A stretch of DNA of 64,000 bases. Source: Competibacter sp963695105 (GTDB lineage: Bacteria > Pseudomonadota > Gammaproteobacteria > Competibacterales > Competibacteraceae). Positions 1 to 8,514 of this stretch are shown here, one piece after another. The notes beneath the pieces are model-generated. The model saw only the letters and a program-made list of their open reading frames with translations. It searched no databases and was not told the origin of the DNA. The DNA lies in assembly GCA_963695105.1 (NCBI GenBank), contig CAVOGC010000038.1, positions 62,001 to 126,000 on the forward strand, written 5' to 3'. The translations under genes and the position numbers were made by a program. Each line of letters opens with the position of its first letter. Position 1 is the stretch's first letter.

Positions 1-1
1 T

Positions 2-157
2 ACCCCCTACAACCGCCGGCCGCTGCATGCCGACAGCGCCCAGGAAGTACTCAAGCACCTGCACCGGCTGTGGGGCTTCACGGTGCGCCTGGAAGCCGCG
101 GACGAAAACAACCGGGTGGAGCTGATCGGGGAATGCCCGCCAGCGCGAGGACGGTGA
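2..157 (+). CDS. SpoVR family protein, C-terminal end (partial)
   Basis: The window starts inside this gene, so only 51 C-terminal residues are visible before the TGA at 155-157. They include PLHADSAQEVLKHLHRLWGF followed by TVRLEA, which I recognise as the end of SpoVR/YcgB family proteins, where a conserved EVLKHL..LWG stretch closes the protein. In non-sporulating proteobacteria the family usually sits with a PrkA-type kinase and a YeaH-like protein. Those partners would lie left of the window and cannot be checked here. The stop overlaps the ATG of the degraded YoeB reading frame (TGATG), which suggests the toxin fragment landed directly against the gene end. The molecular function of SpoVR is not settled. 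The call rests on recall of the family C-terminus only. Confidence 0.72.
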   Translation, partial: TPYNRRPLHADSAQEVLKHLHRLWGFTVRLEAADENNRVELIGECPPARGR

Positions 158-322
158 TGATCACGGACCAAACCGATATCATCCCCACGCATTCCGCGCT
201 GGAGGTCCGCCATGATGAGTTGCAAGACTACTGGTCGCGGCGCATCACCAACGAGCATCGGCTGATTTAAGGTGGAAGCCGATACTCCGATCATCATCGC
301 CTGCAAACACCATGACATGTGA
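157..322 (+). pseudogene. YoeB-type toxin remnant
   Basis: The frame from ATG 157 reads into DELQDYWSRRITNEHRLI and stops at TAA 268-270. A two-base shift then gives VEADTPIIIACKHHDM, ending at TGA 320-322. Joined, these match the C-terminal half of YoeB mRNA interferases, whose conserved end is FWSRRI..EHRLVY...I..CR.HY. Restoring two bases inside 'gatttaaggtgg' would rebuild the conserved Tyr and the reading frame. The N-terminal half of the toxin is absent and no YefM antitoxin gene is visible. It is therefore a dead C-terminal scrap of a toxin-antitoxin module, lodged between SpoVR and the convergent alcohol dehydrogenase gene. Confidence 0.7.
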
Positions 323-348
323 CTGCCGACTGGCCACCCGTGGGGATA

Positions 349-2103
349 TCAAGCCGCGTCCTTCATCCCGATTTCCGCCAGATAGCGCGGATACAGCGCA
401 TAGGCCGGCTTCAAGATCGGCAACAGCTTTAGCGTCTTGGGCACGTTGCCCTTGGCGACGACCTGGCGGCGGGTCAGCGCCGCAACGAGATTGACCCGCC
501 CGTGCCAGAAGGCGTGGGCGAAATCGGCGCTCATGCGCATGGTCACTTCCGGCTCGCCGTCGAATTCCGTGTCTCGGTAAATCCGCACCTCGTCGCCCCG
601 CGCATCGATAGTCATCACCGCCGCCGGATTCTCGAACGCGAACTGGACGCACAACCGCGAAGCCTTCAACGGCCCGCCGATGTGTGGATCGGTCTTCAAA
701 CGCTCGAAAAAGCCGCCCAGCACCCGGTACAGCGTCTCGGTATCCGGGAAAACATTGCGAAGTTCCCGCTTCGCCGCCATCTCTCCCGTCGGCCGCAAAG
801 CCGTCGCGACGACCGACAACGGCGTGACCGTGGTTTCGTGCAGCGCGCGGACGATCCGCGCCACCGCCTCCCGTTCCGGCTCGCAAGGGTTGTACAGCAT
901 CGAACCGTCGGTCATGGCGGTATCCGCCACCTGCTCCAGCTTCGCCAATCCGTCCTTGACGCCGGCATCGCGCAAATTGAGCGGCATCCCGGTCAAATGC
1001 GCTAGTTGTCGGTTCAGAACGCGGACGCGGGCGATGCCCGCCTTCGCCGCCCGACGCCGGAACCAGCGATCCACCGCCGTCAGTGGCTTGACCAACGGCA
1101 TCGCGAAATTCAATCCGCCATGGCGCAGCAAACTCTCCAGCACCGCGCCCGGCCGGGGAAACACCACGCCCAACGCCTCGGCGATGTCGGCGTAGCGGTC
1201 CAGCCGGGATTTCAGGTTGTATTCCATCACTTCCGGCAGCACCAGCGCGTTCGCCAGCCCGTGCGGGATGTGGTAAACGCCGCCGAGCGCGTGGGAAATA
1301 CCGTGGGCCATGCCGACCATGGAATGGGAAAAAGCGATGCCGGCCAGGCAACTCGCCACCAGCATTCCTCCACGGGTTTGCAGGTTGTCCGGCTGGGCAC
1401 AGGCCAGCAACAAGTTGTCGCGAATCAGGCGAATCGCTTGCAGCGCCAGCCCATCGGCGGCCGGTGACCATTCCTTGTCCACATAAGCCTCAATGGCGTG
1501 AGTCAGCGCGTCCATGCCGGTCATGGCGGTCAATTTGGGTGGCAGAGTGCGCGTCAGTTCTGGATCGAGAATGGCCAGATCGGGCAGAAACTGGGTTTCG
1601 GCGAACGGCAGCTTCACGTCGTGCGCGGGATCGGCGATCACCGCCACTTTGGTCACTTCGGAACCGGTGCCGGCGGTGGTCGGAATCAGCAACAGCGGCA
1701 GCAGGCGGGCCTGGCCCAACAAATACGCGCCCTGATGATCCGCCACCTGTCCGCCTTTCACCATCAGGATGTTGGCGACCTTGGCGGTATCCAACACGCT
1801 GCCGCCGCCCAGCCCGACGATCAGATCGCAGCCGTGCGCCCGGCCCAGCGTCGCGCAATCCTCGACCGTCTTGATTGTGGAATTGGGCGGCACCTGATCG
1901 AAGGTCGCGATAATCTCCACGGCGGTGTCGCGGAAACCGGCCCGCACCCGCTCCGCCAGTCCGGCCTGAACCAGTACGGCATCGGTGACCAGCAGCGCCC
2001 GCCGGGGACCGTAATGCGCCACGGCATCGTGCAACTGGTCGATGACGCCGATACCGTAGATGACGCGGGTCGGCAGGGAAAATTCGAAATACTCGGGCAG
2101 CAT
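349..2103 (-). CDS. Iron-containing alcohol dehydrogenase fused to SCP2-like domain
   Basis: This 584-residue protein has two parts. Residues about 1-415 form an iron-containing (group III) alcohol dehydrogenase, with the nucleotide-binding GLGGGSVLDTAK, PTTAGTGSEVT, and the metal-ligand regions GMDALTHAIEAY and AHGISHALGG..HIPHGLAN. Residues about 430-584 resemble an SCP2 sterol-transfer-like domain, including FENPAAVMTIDARGDEVRIY and a typical C-terminal RQVVAKGNV..TLKLLPI stretch. Ordinary group III dehydrogenases are about 380-400 residues, so the extra domain is a genuine extension without a stop or frameshift. I chose the start at 2103 because AGGAGA lies about ten bases upstream; a longer in-frame start exists at 2154. 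The lipid-binding tail suggests a hydrophobic aldehyde or alcohol substrate, but that is inference. Confidence 0.85.
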   Translation of the reverse strand: MLPEYFEFSLPTRVIYGIGVIDQLHDAVAHYGPRRALLVTDAVLVQAGLAERVRAGFRDTAVEIIATFDQVPPNSTIKTVEDCATLGRAHGCDLIVGLGGGSVLDTAKVANILMVKGGQVADHQGAYLLGQARLLPLLLIPTTAGTGSEVTKVAVIADPAHDVKLPFAETQFLPDLAILDPELTRTLPPKLTAMTGMDALTHAIEAYVDKEWSPAADGLALQAIRLIRDNLLLACAQPDNLQTRGGMLVASCLAGIAFSHSMVGMAHGISHALGGVYHIPHGLANALVLPEVMEYNLKSRLDRYADIAEALGVVFPRPGAVLESLLRHGGLNFAMPLVKPLTAVDRWFRRRAAKAGIARVRVLNRQLAHLTGMPLNLRDAGVKDGLAKLEQVADTAMTDGSMLYNPCEPEREAVARIVRALHETTVTPLSVVATALRPTGEMAAKRELRNVFPDTETLYRVLGGFFERLKTDPHIGGPLKASRLCVQFAFENPAAVMTIDARGDEVRIYRDTEFDGEPEVTMRMSADFAHAFWHGRVNLVAALTRRQVVAKGNVPKTLKLLPILKPAYALYPRYLAEIGMKDAA

Positions 2104-2276
2104 GGCGGGATTCTCCTGCGATGCTTGACGGACAAGCACCTGTTTGACGGTCAATTCGAATCCAGCATAGCTGCCCGGCCATATTCCCGGCTTGCCTGAA
2201 AGAGTCGGCCCGACTGCCCAAACCAGGGTAATTTGGTTAAGCTTGGAAGACTAGGTCACATTTCAAGGGAGATACC

Positions 2277-3131
2277 ATGACGCTTCGGTCCGCCGCATTA
2301 CTGATTTCGCTGCTTTTGGGGTGGGCGCCGGCTTGGGCTGGCAACGCGTGGAGCCGGATCAGTTATCCACTGGCGGGTCCGCCGCAGGTGATCGGCTCCT
2401 ACGCCGCCGGCTGCATCGGTGGGGCGGTGGCGCTACCGCTGGCGGGCGAGGGCTACCAAGTCATGCGTCCCAGCCGCAACCGTTATTACGGTCATCCCCT
2501 GCTGGTGCGACTGGTGGAGCGGCTGGGCCGGCAAACGGCGGTGCATGGCGGACGGCTGCTGATCGGCGATTTGGGGCAACCGCGCGGCGGCCCGATGCCG
2601 AACGGTCACCGCAGCCACCAGAGCGGGCTGGATGCGGATATCTGGTTCCTGCAACAGCCGCGCGACCGGCTGCTGTCGCGGACCGAAGTCGAGCAGATCA
2701 AGATGTTATCGATGGTACGCGCCGACGAAGGCGCGTTGAACGGTTCGCGCTGGTCGCCGCGCTACCGGGACGCGCTAAAACAAGCGGCGCTGGCGCCCGA
2801 AGTGGAGCGGATTTTCGTCAATCCGATCATCAAACAGGCGCTGTGCGCCAGCGAAACCGACCGAAGCTGGCTGTATAAACTGCGGCCGTGGTGGGGGCAC
2901 GATGCCCATTTTCACGTCCGGCTGGCCTGCCCGCCCGGTTCCGATCAGTGCAAGGCGCAAAAACCGATCCCGCTCGACGACGGCTGCGGCTCCGACTTGG
3001 CCAACTGGGTGCGGGACATCGTGCGGGCGGTACTGTCGCCGCGCCCTTACCGGAAACCTGAACCGCCGTCCGAGGACAAGCTGCCGGCAGCCTGCGGTTT
3101 TGTCTTGGAAAGCGCCACCGCCCGGCGCTAA
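2277..3131 (+). CDS. mepA: Penicillin-insensitive murein endopeptidase MepA
   Basis: The 284-residue protein begins with a signal peptide (LLISLLLGWAPAWA) and so acts in the periplasm, where MepA cleaves D-alanyl-meso-diaminopimelate cross-links in peptidoglycan. The LAS-type metallopeptidase signature is clear: NGHRSHQSGLDADIWF supplies the HxxxxxxD zinc ligands and WGHDAHFHVRL supplies the second His motif. Two Cys-containing stretches near the C-terminus (LACPPGSDQC and DDGCGSDL) match the disulfide-bonded region of the E. coli enzyme. Length is near the usual 270-290. The gene stands alone, divergent from the alcohol dehydrogenase and convergent with msrB. Confidence 0.93.
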   Translation: MTLRSAALLISLLLGWAPAWAGNAWSRISYPLAGPPQVIGSYAAGCIGGAVALPLAGEGYQVMRPSRNRYYGHPLLVRLVERLGRQTAVHGGRLLIGDLGQPRGGPMPNGHRSHQSGLDADIWFLQQPRDRLLSRTEVEQIKMLSMVRADEGALNGSRWSPRYRDALKQAALAPEVERIFVNPIIKQALCASETDRSWLYKLRPWWGHDAHFHVRLACPPGSDQCKAQKPIPLDDGCGSDLANWVRDIVRAVLSPRPYRKPEPPSEDKLPAACGFVLESATARR

Positions 3132-3175
3132 CCCGGTTTCCGGGCGGGCCGCGCCCCGAACCCGGCCCCGCCGGA

Positions 3176-3580
3176 TCACTGATCCGTTTTGTCCCCCAAC
3201 TTCAGCGCCGCCGAATTCATGCAGTAGCGCAGGCCGGTCGGGGCCGGGCCATCGTCGAACACATGACCCAAATGCGCCCCGCAGTCCGCGCACAGCACCT
3301 CGGTACGGCGCATGAACAAACCGCGGTCCTCGGCGGTGGCGACCTTCGCCGCCTCCACCGGCTCCCAGAAACTGGGCCAGCCGGTGCCGGAGTCGAACTT
3401 GGTCTCGGCATCGAACAGCGGGGCGCCACAGCACGCACAGCGGTAAACGCCTGGTTCGTGACAATCGTGATACGCGCCGGTAAACGCTGGTTCCGTGCCC
3501 TTTTGACGGCAGATTCGATATTGCTCCGGGCTCAGTTGCGCCCGCCATTCGGCGTCGGATTTGCTGACTTTGTAGCTCAT
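3176..3580 (-). CDS. msrB: Peptide-methionine (R)-S-oxide reductase MsrB
   Basis: The 134-residue enzyme reduces the R epimer of methionine sulfoxide in proteins. It carries both zinc-binding CxxC pairs (C48/C51 in CACCGAP and C97/C100 in CADCGAHLGHVF) and the catalytic Cys at about residue 120 in RYCMNSAAL. SGTGWPSF is the standard substrate-binding motif. No signal peptide is seen, so it is the cytoplasmic form. Length is typical. It is monocistronic and convergent with mepA; the short space between the two genes is GC-rich without a clear T-tract terminator. Confidence 0.96.
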   Translation of the reverse strand: MSYKVSKSDAEWRAQLSPEQYRICRQKGTEPAFTGAYHDCHEPGVYRCACCGAPLFDAETKFDSGTGWPSFWEPVEAAKVATAEDRGLFMRRTEVLCADCGAHLGHVFDDGPAPTGLRYCMNSAALKLGDKTDQ

Positions 3581-3651
3581 GGCTGCTCCTCATGTGGGTT
3601 GGAACCTACGCCCGATAGACCGCGACCGCTCGAATTGGTGTCGAGCCAAGC

Positions 3652-5235
3652 TCAGTCCCGCCGGCCTGCCTGTTTCTCCAAGGCCTCCCAGACATGCTCG
3701 GCCAAACCCACGCCGACCTCGTTGAACGCCAGAAAGGTCATGTCGGCGCCCGCCGCCTTCAGGGCTTTCGCCTCCTCGGGATAGCTGCTGATCGCGCCGA
3801 TCACCCCCTTAAAGCCGTGCCGCCGCAACTGGCGGGTGGCGATGTTCTTCGCTTCCGGGTCCGGCATCGCCAACACCACCGCCTTGAGGCCGTCCAACCG
3901 CAGCCGATGCCAGAATCCCGGGTCTTCGGCGTCGGCGTAAACCACCCGTCGGCCTTCATGGAGATGCCGTTCGACCTTGACCAGATCCGAGTCGATGCCG
4001 GACACCATCCGCATCTTCTGCTGGCCCGGAACATGCTGGCGCTTCTTGAGAAAATCATAGGCGGAAGTGCCGGCGTGGCCCATGCCGAGAATCAGGATTT
4101 GCGTGCTGCCCAGCGACACCGGCTGCTCGTCGGGATGTCGGTCGGCCCGCTCGAACCGCGCCAGCCGGTGTTCCAGCCGCTCGTACAGGACATGGGCGAA
4201 GCGGTTGAGCGGCGCGGCGATGGCGAAGGACAACGCCACGGTCAGGGCCAGCAACACCAGCCATTCGGAGTCCAATTGTCCGTTGCCGACCATGAACTTC
4301 ACCACGATCAGCGCAAACTCGCTGTAGCTGGCTAGCGCCAGCGCGGTCAGAAAGGCGGTGCGGGCGCGCAGCCGGAAGGCAATCAGAATAAAGAAAAACA
4401 GCGCCGCCTTGAGCGGCAGCAGCAACGCCAGCAGCAGCGCTCCGCCCAGCGTGGCCAGACTGGGCCAGCCTTCCAGACCGATTTGCAGGAAAAAACCGAC
4501 CAGCAGCACTTCCTTGAGCGACCATAAGGCCTTGGAGAGTTCCACTGCCCGGGAATGATTCGACAGCAGCACGCCCAGCAGCAGCGCGCCCAGTTCCGAA
4601 CTCAGCCCCAGATGTTCGAAACCCAGGCCGCCGACCACCAGCGCCAGCGCCAGTCCGTACAGCACCAGCAACTCATCGTGGCCGCTCCAGTCCAGGAATT
4701 TCATCACCAGCGGCTGCAACAACGGTAGCCCCAGCACCAGCAAGGCCCACGGCGACGGCGCTCCCACTCCCGCCACCGTCATCAAGAGTAGCGCCGCCAA
4801 ATCCTGAATAATCAGGATACCGATCGCCACCCGACCGTGAAAAGCACGCAGCTCCGCCTTTTCCTCCAGGCTCTTGGCCGCCAGCACCGTGCTGGAAAAA
4901 CCCAGGGTCGTTGCCAGTAGCAACGCCTGCCCCACCGGCAGCGTCAAAACCGCGAGCAGGCCCAGCCCCAGCAACGCCGCGCTGACCGCCAGATGCAGCA
5001 GCCCGCCACCCCAAACCTCGGGGCGAGTCAGACTTTTGATCCGCAACTTGAGGCCGACGCTGAACAACAGCAGCAACACACCGGCATGGGCGATCTGTTC
5101 GAGCAGTTCGCTGCCCTCTTGACCTAGGGCATTCAGCACGAACCCCGCCGCCAGATAGCCGACCAGCGGCGGCAAACCCAATTGACGAAACAGCAATCCC
5201 AGAAAAAAAGCGAGCGCGAGCCAGAAAGCATCCAT
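3652..5235 (-). CDS. Cation:proton antiporter with RCK (TrkA-N) domain, KefB-like
   Basis: The protein has 527 residues. The first ~355 are a string of hydrophobic helices typical of monovalent cation:proton antiporter-2 (CPA2) transporters. They include the conserved LPPLVGYLAAGFVL near the N-terminus and a LLLFSVGLKL segment. Around residues 373-500 a Rossmann TrkA-N domain follows, with ILILGMGHAGTSAYDF as the nucleotide-binding motif. Such proteins exchange K+ or Na+ for H+ across the inner membrane under ligand gating. The start at 5235 (MDAFWLAL) is preceded by TTGGAG about 12 bases away and begins the first helix; the longer frame from 5277 lacks such support. The exact ion and any glutathione gating cannot be read from sequence. 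Confidence 0.88.
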   Translation of the reverse strand: MDAFWLALAFFLGLLFRQLGLPPLVGYLAAGFVLNALGQEGSELLEQIAHAGVLLLLFSVGLKLRIKSLTRPEVWGGGLLHLAVSAALLGLGLLAVLTLPVGQALLLATTLGFSSTVLAAKSLEEKAELRAFHGRVAIGILIIQDLAALLLMTVAGVGAPSPWALLVLGLPLLQPLVMKFLDWSGHDELLVLYGLALALVVGGLGFEHLGLSSELGALLLGVLLSNHSRAVELSKALWSLKEVLLVGFFLQIGLEGWPSLATLGGALLLALLLPLKAALFFFILIAFRLRARTAFLTALALASYSEFALIVVKFMVGNGQLDSEWLVLLALTVALSFAIAAPLNRFAHVLYERLEHRLARFERADRHPDEQPVSLGSTQILILGMGHAGTSAYDFLKKRQHVPGQQKMRMVSGIDSDLVKVERHLHEGRRVVYADAEDPGFWHRLRLDGLKAVVLAMPDPEAKNIATRQLRRHGFKGVIGAISSYPEEAKALKAAGADMTFLAFNEVGVGLAEHVWEALEKQAGRRD

Positions 5236-5367
5236 TGGTGAAAAAAACTCCAAGCACGGAACCTTGTGAAAACACAAGCGGGACGGTTGCGATGCATCCC
5301 ACTCGGTCAGGCGACGCCAGCCGCGTCATTTTTCAGTGGCTGGAATCGAGGCGTTGCAAAGGAAGGG

Positions 5368-5610
5368 TCAGGCTTTTTTGAGGACTTGCACCACGTACAA
5401 CAAGACCATGGCGCCCACCGTGGCGGTGATGAGCTTGCCGATCAGACCGACTGCGGCAAAACCGATCAAGCGAAACAGTAAACCGCCGACGAAAGCGCCA
5501 ATCACGCCGACGACCAAATTGCCACCCAGCCCCATGCTGCCGCCACGCATAAAGGTGGTCGCGATCCAGCCCGCGATCAGACCAATAATCAGAAATCCAA
5601 TTAAATCCAT
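5368..5610 (-). CDS. GlsB/YeaQ/YmgE family stress-response membrane protein
   Basis: This is an 80-residue, almost wholly hydrophobic protein with three predicted membrane segments and the glycine-rich pattern GLIAGWIA...GGSMGLGGNLVVGVIGAFVGG that defines the transglycosylase-associated/GlsB family. These small inner-membrane proteins are often stress induced; their biochemical role is unknown. The start at 5610 follows a GGGGTAA ribosome-binding site. The longer frame from 5757 would add a charged N-terminus unlike the family. It is divergent from the nuclease-like gene at 5706. Confidence 0.88.
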   Translation of the reverse strand: MDLIGFLIIGLIAGWIATTFMRGGSMGLGGNLVVGVIGAFVGGLLFRLIGFAAVGLIGKLITATVGAMVLLYVVQVLKKA

Positions 5611-5705
5611 GGTGTTACCCCGTGTAAAGTTGCTTGCGGTTCCATCGATCATAGCGCATGACGGCCATATGCGAAAATTGGACTGTAAGCTCGAAAGGGA
5701 CCAGA

Positions 5706-6200
5706 ATGCGCTTCGATCACCGCATTGCTTGTCCTGCGATTTCCACCATGCCCGCAATTTTTCTACTGCTCGCCGCCCTGCTGTACGCCTCCGCCGCGCC
5801 GGCCAGCGATTTGTCCAGCTTTGCCTTCGTCAACGACGACGGCAGCCTGCGCATCCGCGGCCAGACCGTGCGGCTGTACGGCATCATCATCCCGCCGACC
5901 GATCAGAGTTGCCAAGACAACGTCCGCCCCATCCACTGCGCGCCGCGTGCCGCGCTAGCGCTGAATTTCAAGATTGGGACCAACTTCGTCCACTGCGATA
6001 TCAGGGAACGCCGGCCCGACGGCGACGTGATCGCCCGCTGCACCGTCAACAAAGAGGATCTGGCCGCCTGGCTGATTCAGCAAGGTTGGGCCGCCGCCGC
6101 GCCCAACGCTCCGCCTGAATATGTCGTGCTGGAAAAAATTGCCCGGCAACGGGGTTTTGGGGTGTGGGGTATCCCGATAGATCGCTGGCCGGGGCGTTGA
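5706..6200 (+). CDS. Secreted thermonuclease-like (SNase fold) protein
   Basis: The 164-residue protein has a signal peptide (PAIFLLLAALLYASAAPA) followed by a small staphylococcal-nuclease-like domain: LRIRGQTVRLYGIIIPP, then DGDVIARCTVNKEDLAAWLIQQGWA and RGFGVWG. The order of strands and the WLIQQGWA helix fit SNase-homology proteins that are common in proteobacteria. I do not see the full Arg/Glu catalytic set of true thermonucleases, so nuclease activity is uncertain. AAAGGGA just upstream supports the start at 5706; an internal ATG at 5748 is possible and would still keep the signal peptide. Confidence 0.75.
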   Translation: MRFDHRIACPAISTMPAIFLLLAALLYASAAPASDLSSFAFVNDDGSLRIRGQTVRLYGIIIPPTDQSCQDNVRPIHCAPRAALALNFKIGTNFVHCDIRERRPDGDVIARCTVNKEDLAAWLIQQGWAAAAPNAPPEYVVLEKIARQRGFGVWGIPIDRWPGR

Positions 6201-6211
6201 ACCGCCCGCAT

Positions 6212-7357
6212 TCAATCTTCCAGCAGCTTCCCGGATTGACGGTAGCTCAGCGATTCCCGCCCCGCCACCTTGCAGAATTTCTGTCCCGGCCTGACCAACC
6301 GCTCGGTCATGCGGGCAAACAACAGACCGCTGGTCGCGGCGCAAACGGCCGTCCGCGCCGCGCCGGGCGGATCACCCAGCGGGTCCACCAGATCCGCCAC
6401 CACCTCGCCGACCGATACCCGATCGCCCAGGCGTTTGTGGTAAACCAGCACACCGGCAGCCGGCGCGGTCAGCACGTCAACCCCATCCAGCGGGGTCGGC
6501 GCGCAGCGCGGTTCCGGCAACGGTCCCGGCTCCCCGGCAATCACGCCGCGTCGTTGTAGAAACCGCAGCAGCGCCGCCGCGTCGGCCACCGCGAACTCAT
6601 CGCTTACATCGGCCTGCCCGCGCAGTTCCACCGTGGTCGCGAAACAGGCCAGCGGCACCGGACCCTCTGTCGCCAGCGCCGCGCGCAGCTTCCACCAGGG
6701 ACTGGCGCAGGCTTCGTCGAACGGATTGCCGCCCGGTTCTCCTTCCAGCAAAATCGCCGCCGCCCCCAGTTCGGCGCCCAGCGCCCGCGCCTCGTCCGCC
6801 TGCCAGCGCGATGCATACAGGTGCAAGAGCGACTCGCCGTCGCAGTGCAGATCGAAGACAAGATCGGCGTCAATGGCCTGACCCAACAGCGCCAGTTTGA
6901 GCGCGTCCGCCTCCCGCGCCGCTCGCTGCTCGGCCAGCACCGTCCGCAGGGCCGTGCGGACCAACGCCGCATTGTCGACCGGATCGACGCGCAACCGCCC
7001 CTGCAACCGCTCCAGCGCGAACGGCGCCAAGTCGGGAAAACCACGGTTGAAATTGCCGGTGCCCTCGAAATCGAAACGGCCCAGCAGGCGACCGTTGCAG
7101 TGCTGGTTCAAGCCGATCGGATTGGCGACCGGCACCACCACCACTTCGCCCACCATCCGGCTCTGTTCCTGGGCTTGCTCCAATCCGCGCAGCAGGTGCT
7201 GCGCCACTAACAGGCCCGGTATTTCATCGGCGTGCAGGGCGGCCTGAAAATAGGCTTTGGGCCGCGCGCCGGGCACGCCGTAGCGATGGACCCGCAGCGC
7301 TCGCCGTGTACCGGGCGCCGGCGCGGGCAATTCGAAGTGATCGGTGGCCGTGGGCAT
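6212..7357 (-). CDS. Succinylglutamate desuccinylase/aspartoacylase family zinc carboxypeptidase-like protein
   Basis: The 381-residue protein shows the M14-like AstE/AspA metallo-core. HADEIPGLLVAQHLL supplies the HxxE zinc site, VPVANPIGLNQ follows it, and VFDLHCDGESLLHLY holds the third zinc-ligand His. NFNRGFPDL is a further hallmark. The C-terminal ~80 residues (PAAGVLVYHKRLGDRVSVGEVVADLVDPLG) look like a barrel-sandwich/biotinyl-like extension, seen in AstE-like proteins outside arginine catabolism. These hydrolases remove acyl groups from amino acids; the substrate is unknown because no ast operon is nearby. The start at 7357 is preceded by CAGGAAAA. Confidence 0.84.
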   Translation of the reverse strand: MPTATDHFELPAPAPGTRRALRVHRYGVPGARPKAYFQAALHADEIPGLLVAQHLLRGLEQAQEQSRMVGEVVVVPVANPIGLNQHCNGRLLGRFDFEGTGNFNRGFPDLAPFALERLQGRLRVDPVDNAALVRTALRTVLAEQRAAREADALKLALLGQAIDADLVFDLHCDGESLLHLYASRWQADEARALGAELGAAAILLEGEPGGNPFDEACASPWWKLRAALATEGPVPLACFATTVELRGQADVSDEFAVADAAALLRFLQRRGVIAGEPGPLPEPRCAPTPLDGVDVLTAPAAGVLVYHKRLGDRVSVGEVVADLVDPLGDPPGAARTAVCAATSGLLFARMTERLVRPGQKFCKVAGRESLSYRQSGKLLED

Positions 7358-7570
7358 TGAGTGTTTTCCTGAATCAAGCGGGTTGGTGAACCAAGGCCAT
7401 CGCGATATGTGGGAGCTTGACCATGAATGGGCCGATCGACGGGTTGGAGGCAAAACCAGAGTGGCCGCTCTCCAGACCGTCGGCCAAGTCGGCTCCATCG
7501 GATTTATCGGCGACCACACCAGCACTGAAGCCGCTATTTCCGCCCCCCGTCCCCTGTCTCTTGCTCTCTA

Positions 7571-8470
7571 TCAACCCAATTCCGCCAGCAACCGGTCAAT
7601 CATGTGCTCGGCCTGGGCGCGGTAGCCGCCACCGAACAGGTTGAGATGGTTGAGTACATGGTACAGGTTATACAACGTCCGCCGTTGCGGGTAACCGACA
7701 TCCAGCGGCAGCGCTTCCCGGTAAGCGCCGTAAAAGCGTTCCGAAAAGCCGCCGAATAACTCGGTCATCGCCAGATCCGCCTCGCGGTCGCCGTAGTAGC
7801 AGGCCGGATCGAAGATGACCGGCTCCCCCTCCATCGTGCAGCCGGCGTTACCGCTCCACAAGTCGCCGTGCAGCAGCGCCGGCGTCGGCCGATACCCGGC
7901 GAACAGCCCATCGAACCGCGTCAGCAGTTGCCCGCCCCGCCGGCGTAGTTCGCCCCCATGACCGTTGCGAGCGGCCAGTTCCAACTGAAAGCCGAGCCGC
8001 CGCTCACGCCAGAATGCGATCCAATCATCGCCACGATCATTGGGCTGGGGGGTCGAGCCGATGGTATTGTCCCGCCGCCAGCCGAAAAATGGCTGGGGTA
8101 TGCGATGCAGCGCGGCCAACCGGCGACCCAGCATCTCCAGCGCTCGCGCTCCGCCACCACCACCCAGCGGCAGGTACTCCAGCACCAGAAAAGCCAGACC
8201 GGCGGCGACGCCGTGCCCGGCTGGCAAGGGAACCCGCACGGTCCTCGTCGCGGCCAGTTCCGCCAGACCGGCGGCCTCCGCCTCGAACATGGTCCGGGCA
8301 ATGGTGGCGCTATTGGTTTTGACGAAAAAATCCCGCTCGCCGTCTCCAATCCGCCAAGCCTGATTGATGCAGCCGCCACCAAGCGGCTGGCGTTGCCGGG
8401 CGACGAAGCGCTGGCCGGTCACCGCACCGACGTGCTGCTCCAAAGCATTCCAGAAACGTTCGGGATTCAA
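7571..8470 (-). CDS. Fructosamine kinase family protein
   Basis: At 299 residues this matches the bacterial fructosamine/ketosamine kinase family (YniA-like) in length. The kinase fold is marked by LGGGCINQAW in the glycine loop, FFVKTNS with the ATP-contacting Lys, LVLEYLPLGG at the hinge, LLHGDLWSGNAG as the catalytic loop, and VIFDPACYYGDREADLAM as the metal-binding DxA region. These enzymes phosphorylate fructosamines on glycated proteins or amino acids, aiding deglycation. The gene runs the same way as the exonuclease-phosphatase gene just upstream, separated by 23 bases that hold a short tandem repeat. Confidence 0.92.
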   Translation of the reverse strand: MNPERFWNALEQHVGAVTGQRFVARQRQPLGGGCINQAWRIGDGERDFFVKTNSATIARTMFEAEAAGLAELAATRTVRVPLPAGHGVAAGLAFLVLEYLPLGGGGGARALEMLGRRLAALHRIPQPFFGWRRDNTIGSTPQPNDRGDDWIAFWRERRLGFQLELAARNGHGGELRRRGGQLLTRFDGLFAGYRPTPALLHGDLWSGNAGCTMEGEPVIFDPACYYGDREADLAMTELFGGFSERFYGAYREALPLDVGYPQRRTLYNLYHVLNHLNLFGGGYRAQAEHMIDRLLAELG

Positions 8471-8486
8471 GAGGATAAGGCAGGAA

Positions 8487-8514
8487 ACAGCGTTCAGGGA
8501 ACAGCGTTCAGGGA
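8487..8514. repeat. 14-bp tandem duplication
   Basis: The unit acagcgttcaggga occurs twice in perfect head-to-tail order, followed by a partial third unit (acaggg). It covers the 3' end of the exonuclease-phosphatase gene and the gap to the fructosamine kinase gene. The stop codon at 8494-8496 lies inside the first copy, so the last residues of that protein are encoded by repeat. Confidence 0.9.

Noticed and set aside
245..1471. Long minus-strand ORF of 408 codons in another frame of the alcohol dehydrogenase gene
   Set aside because: It is an out-of-frame shadow of a clearly homologous gene; its Arg/Gly-rich translation matches nothing.
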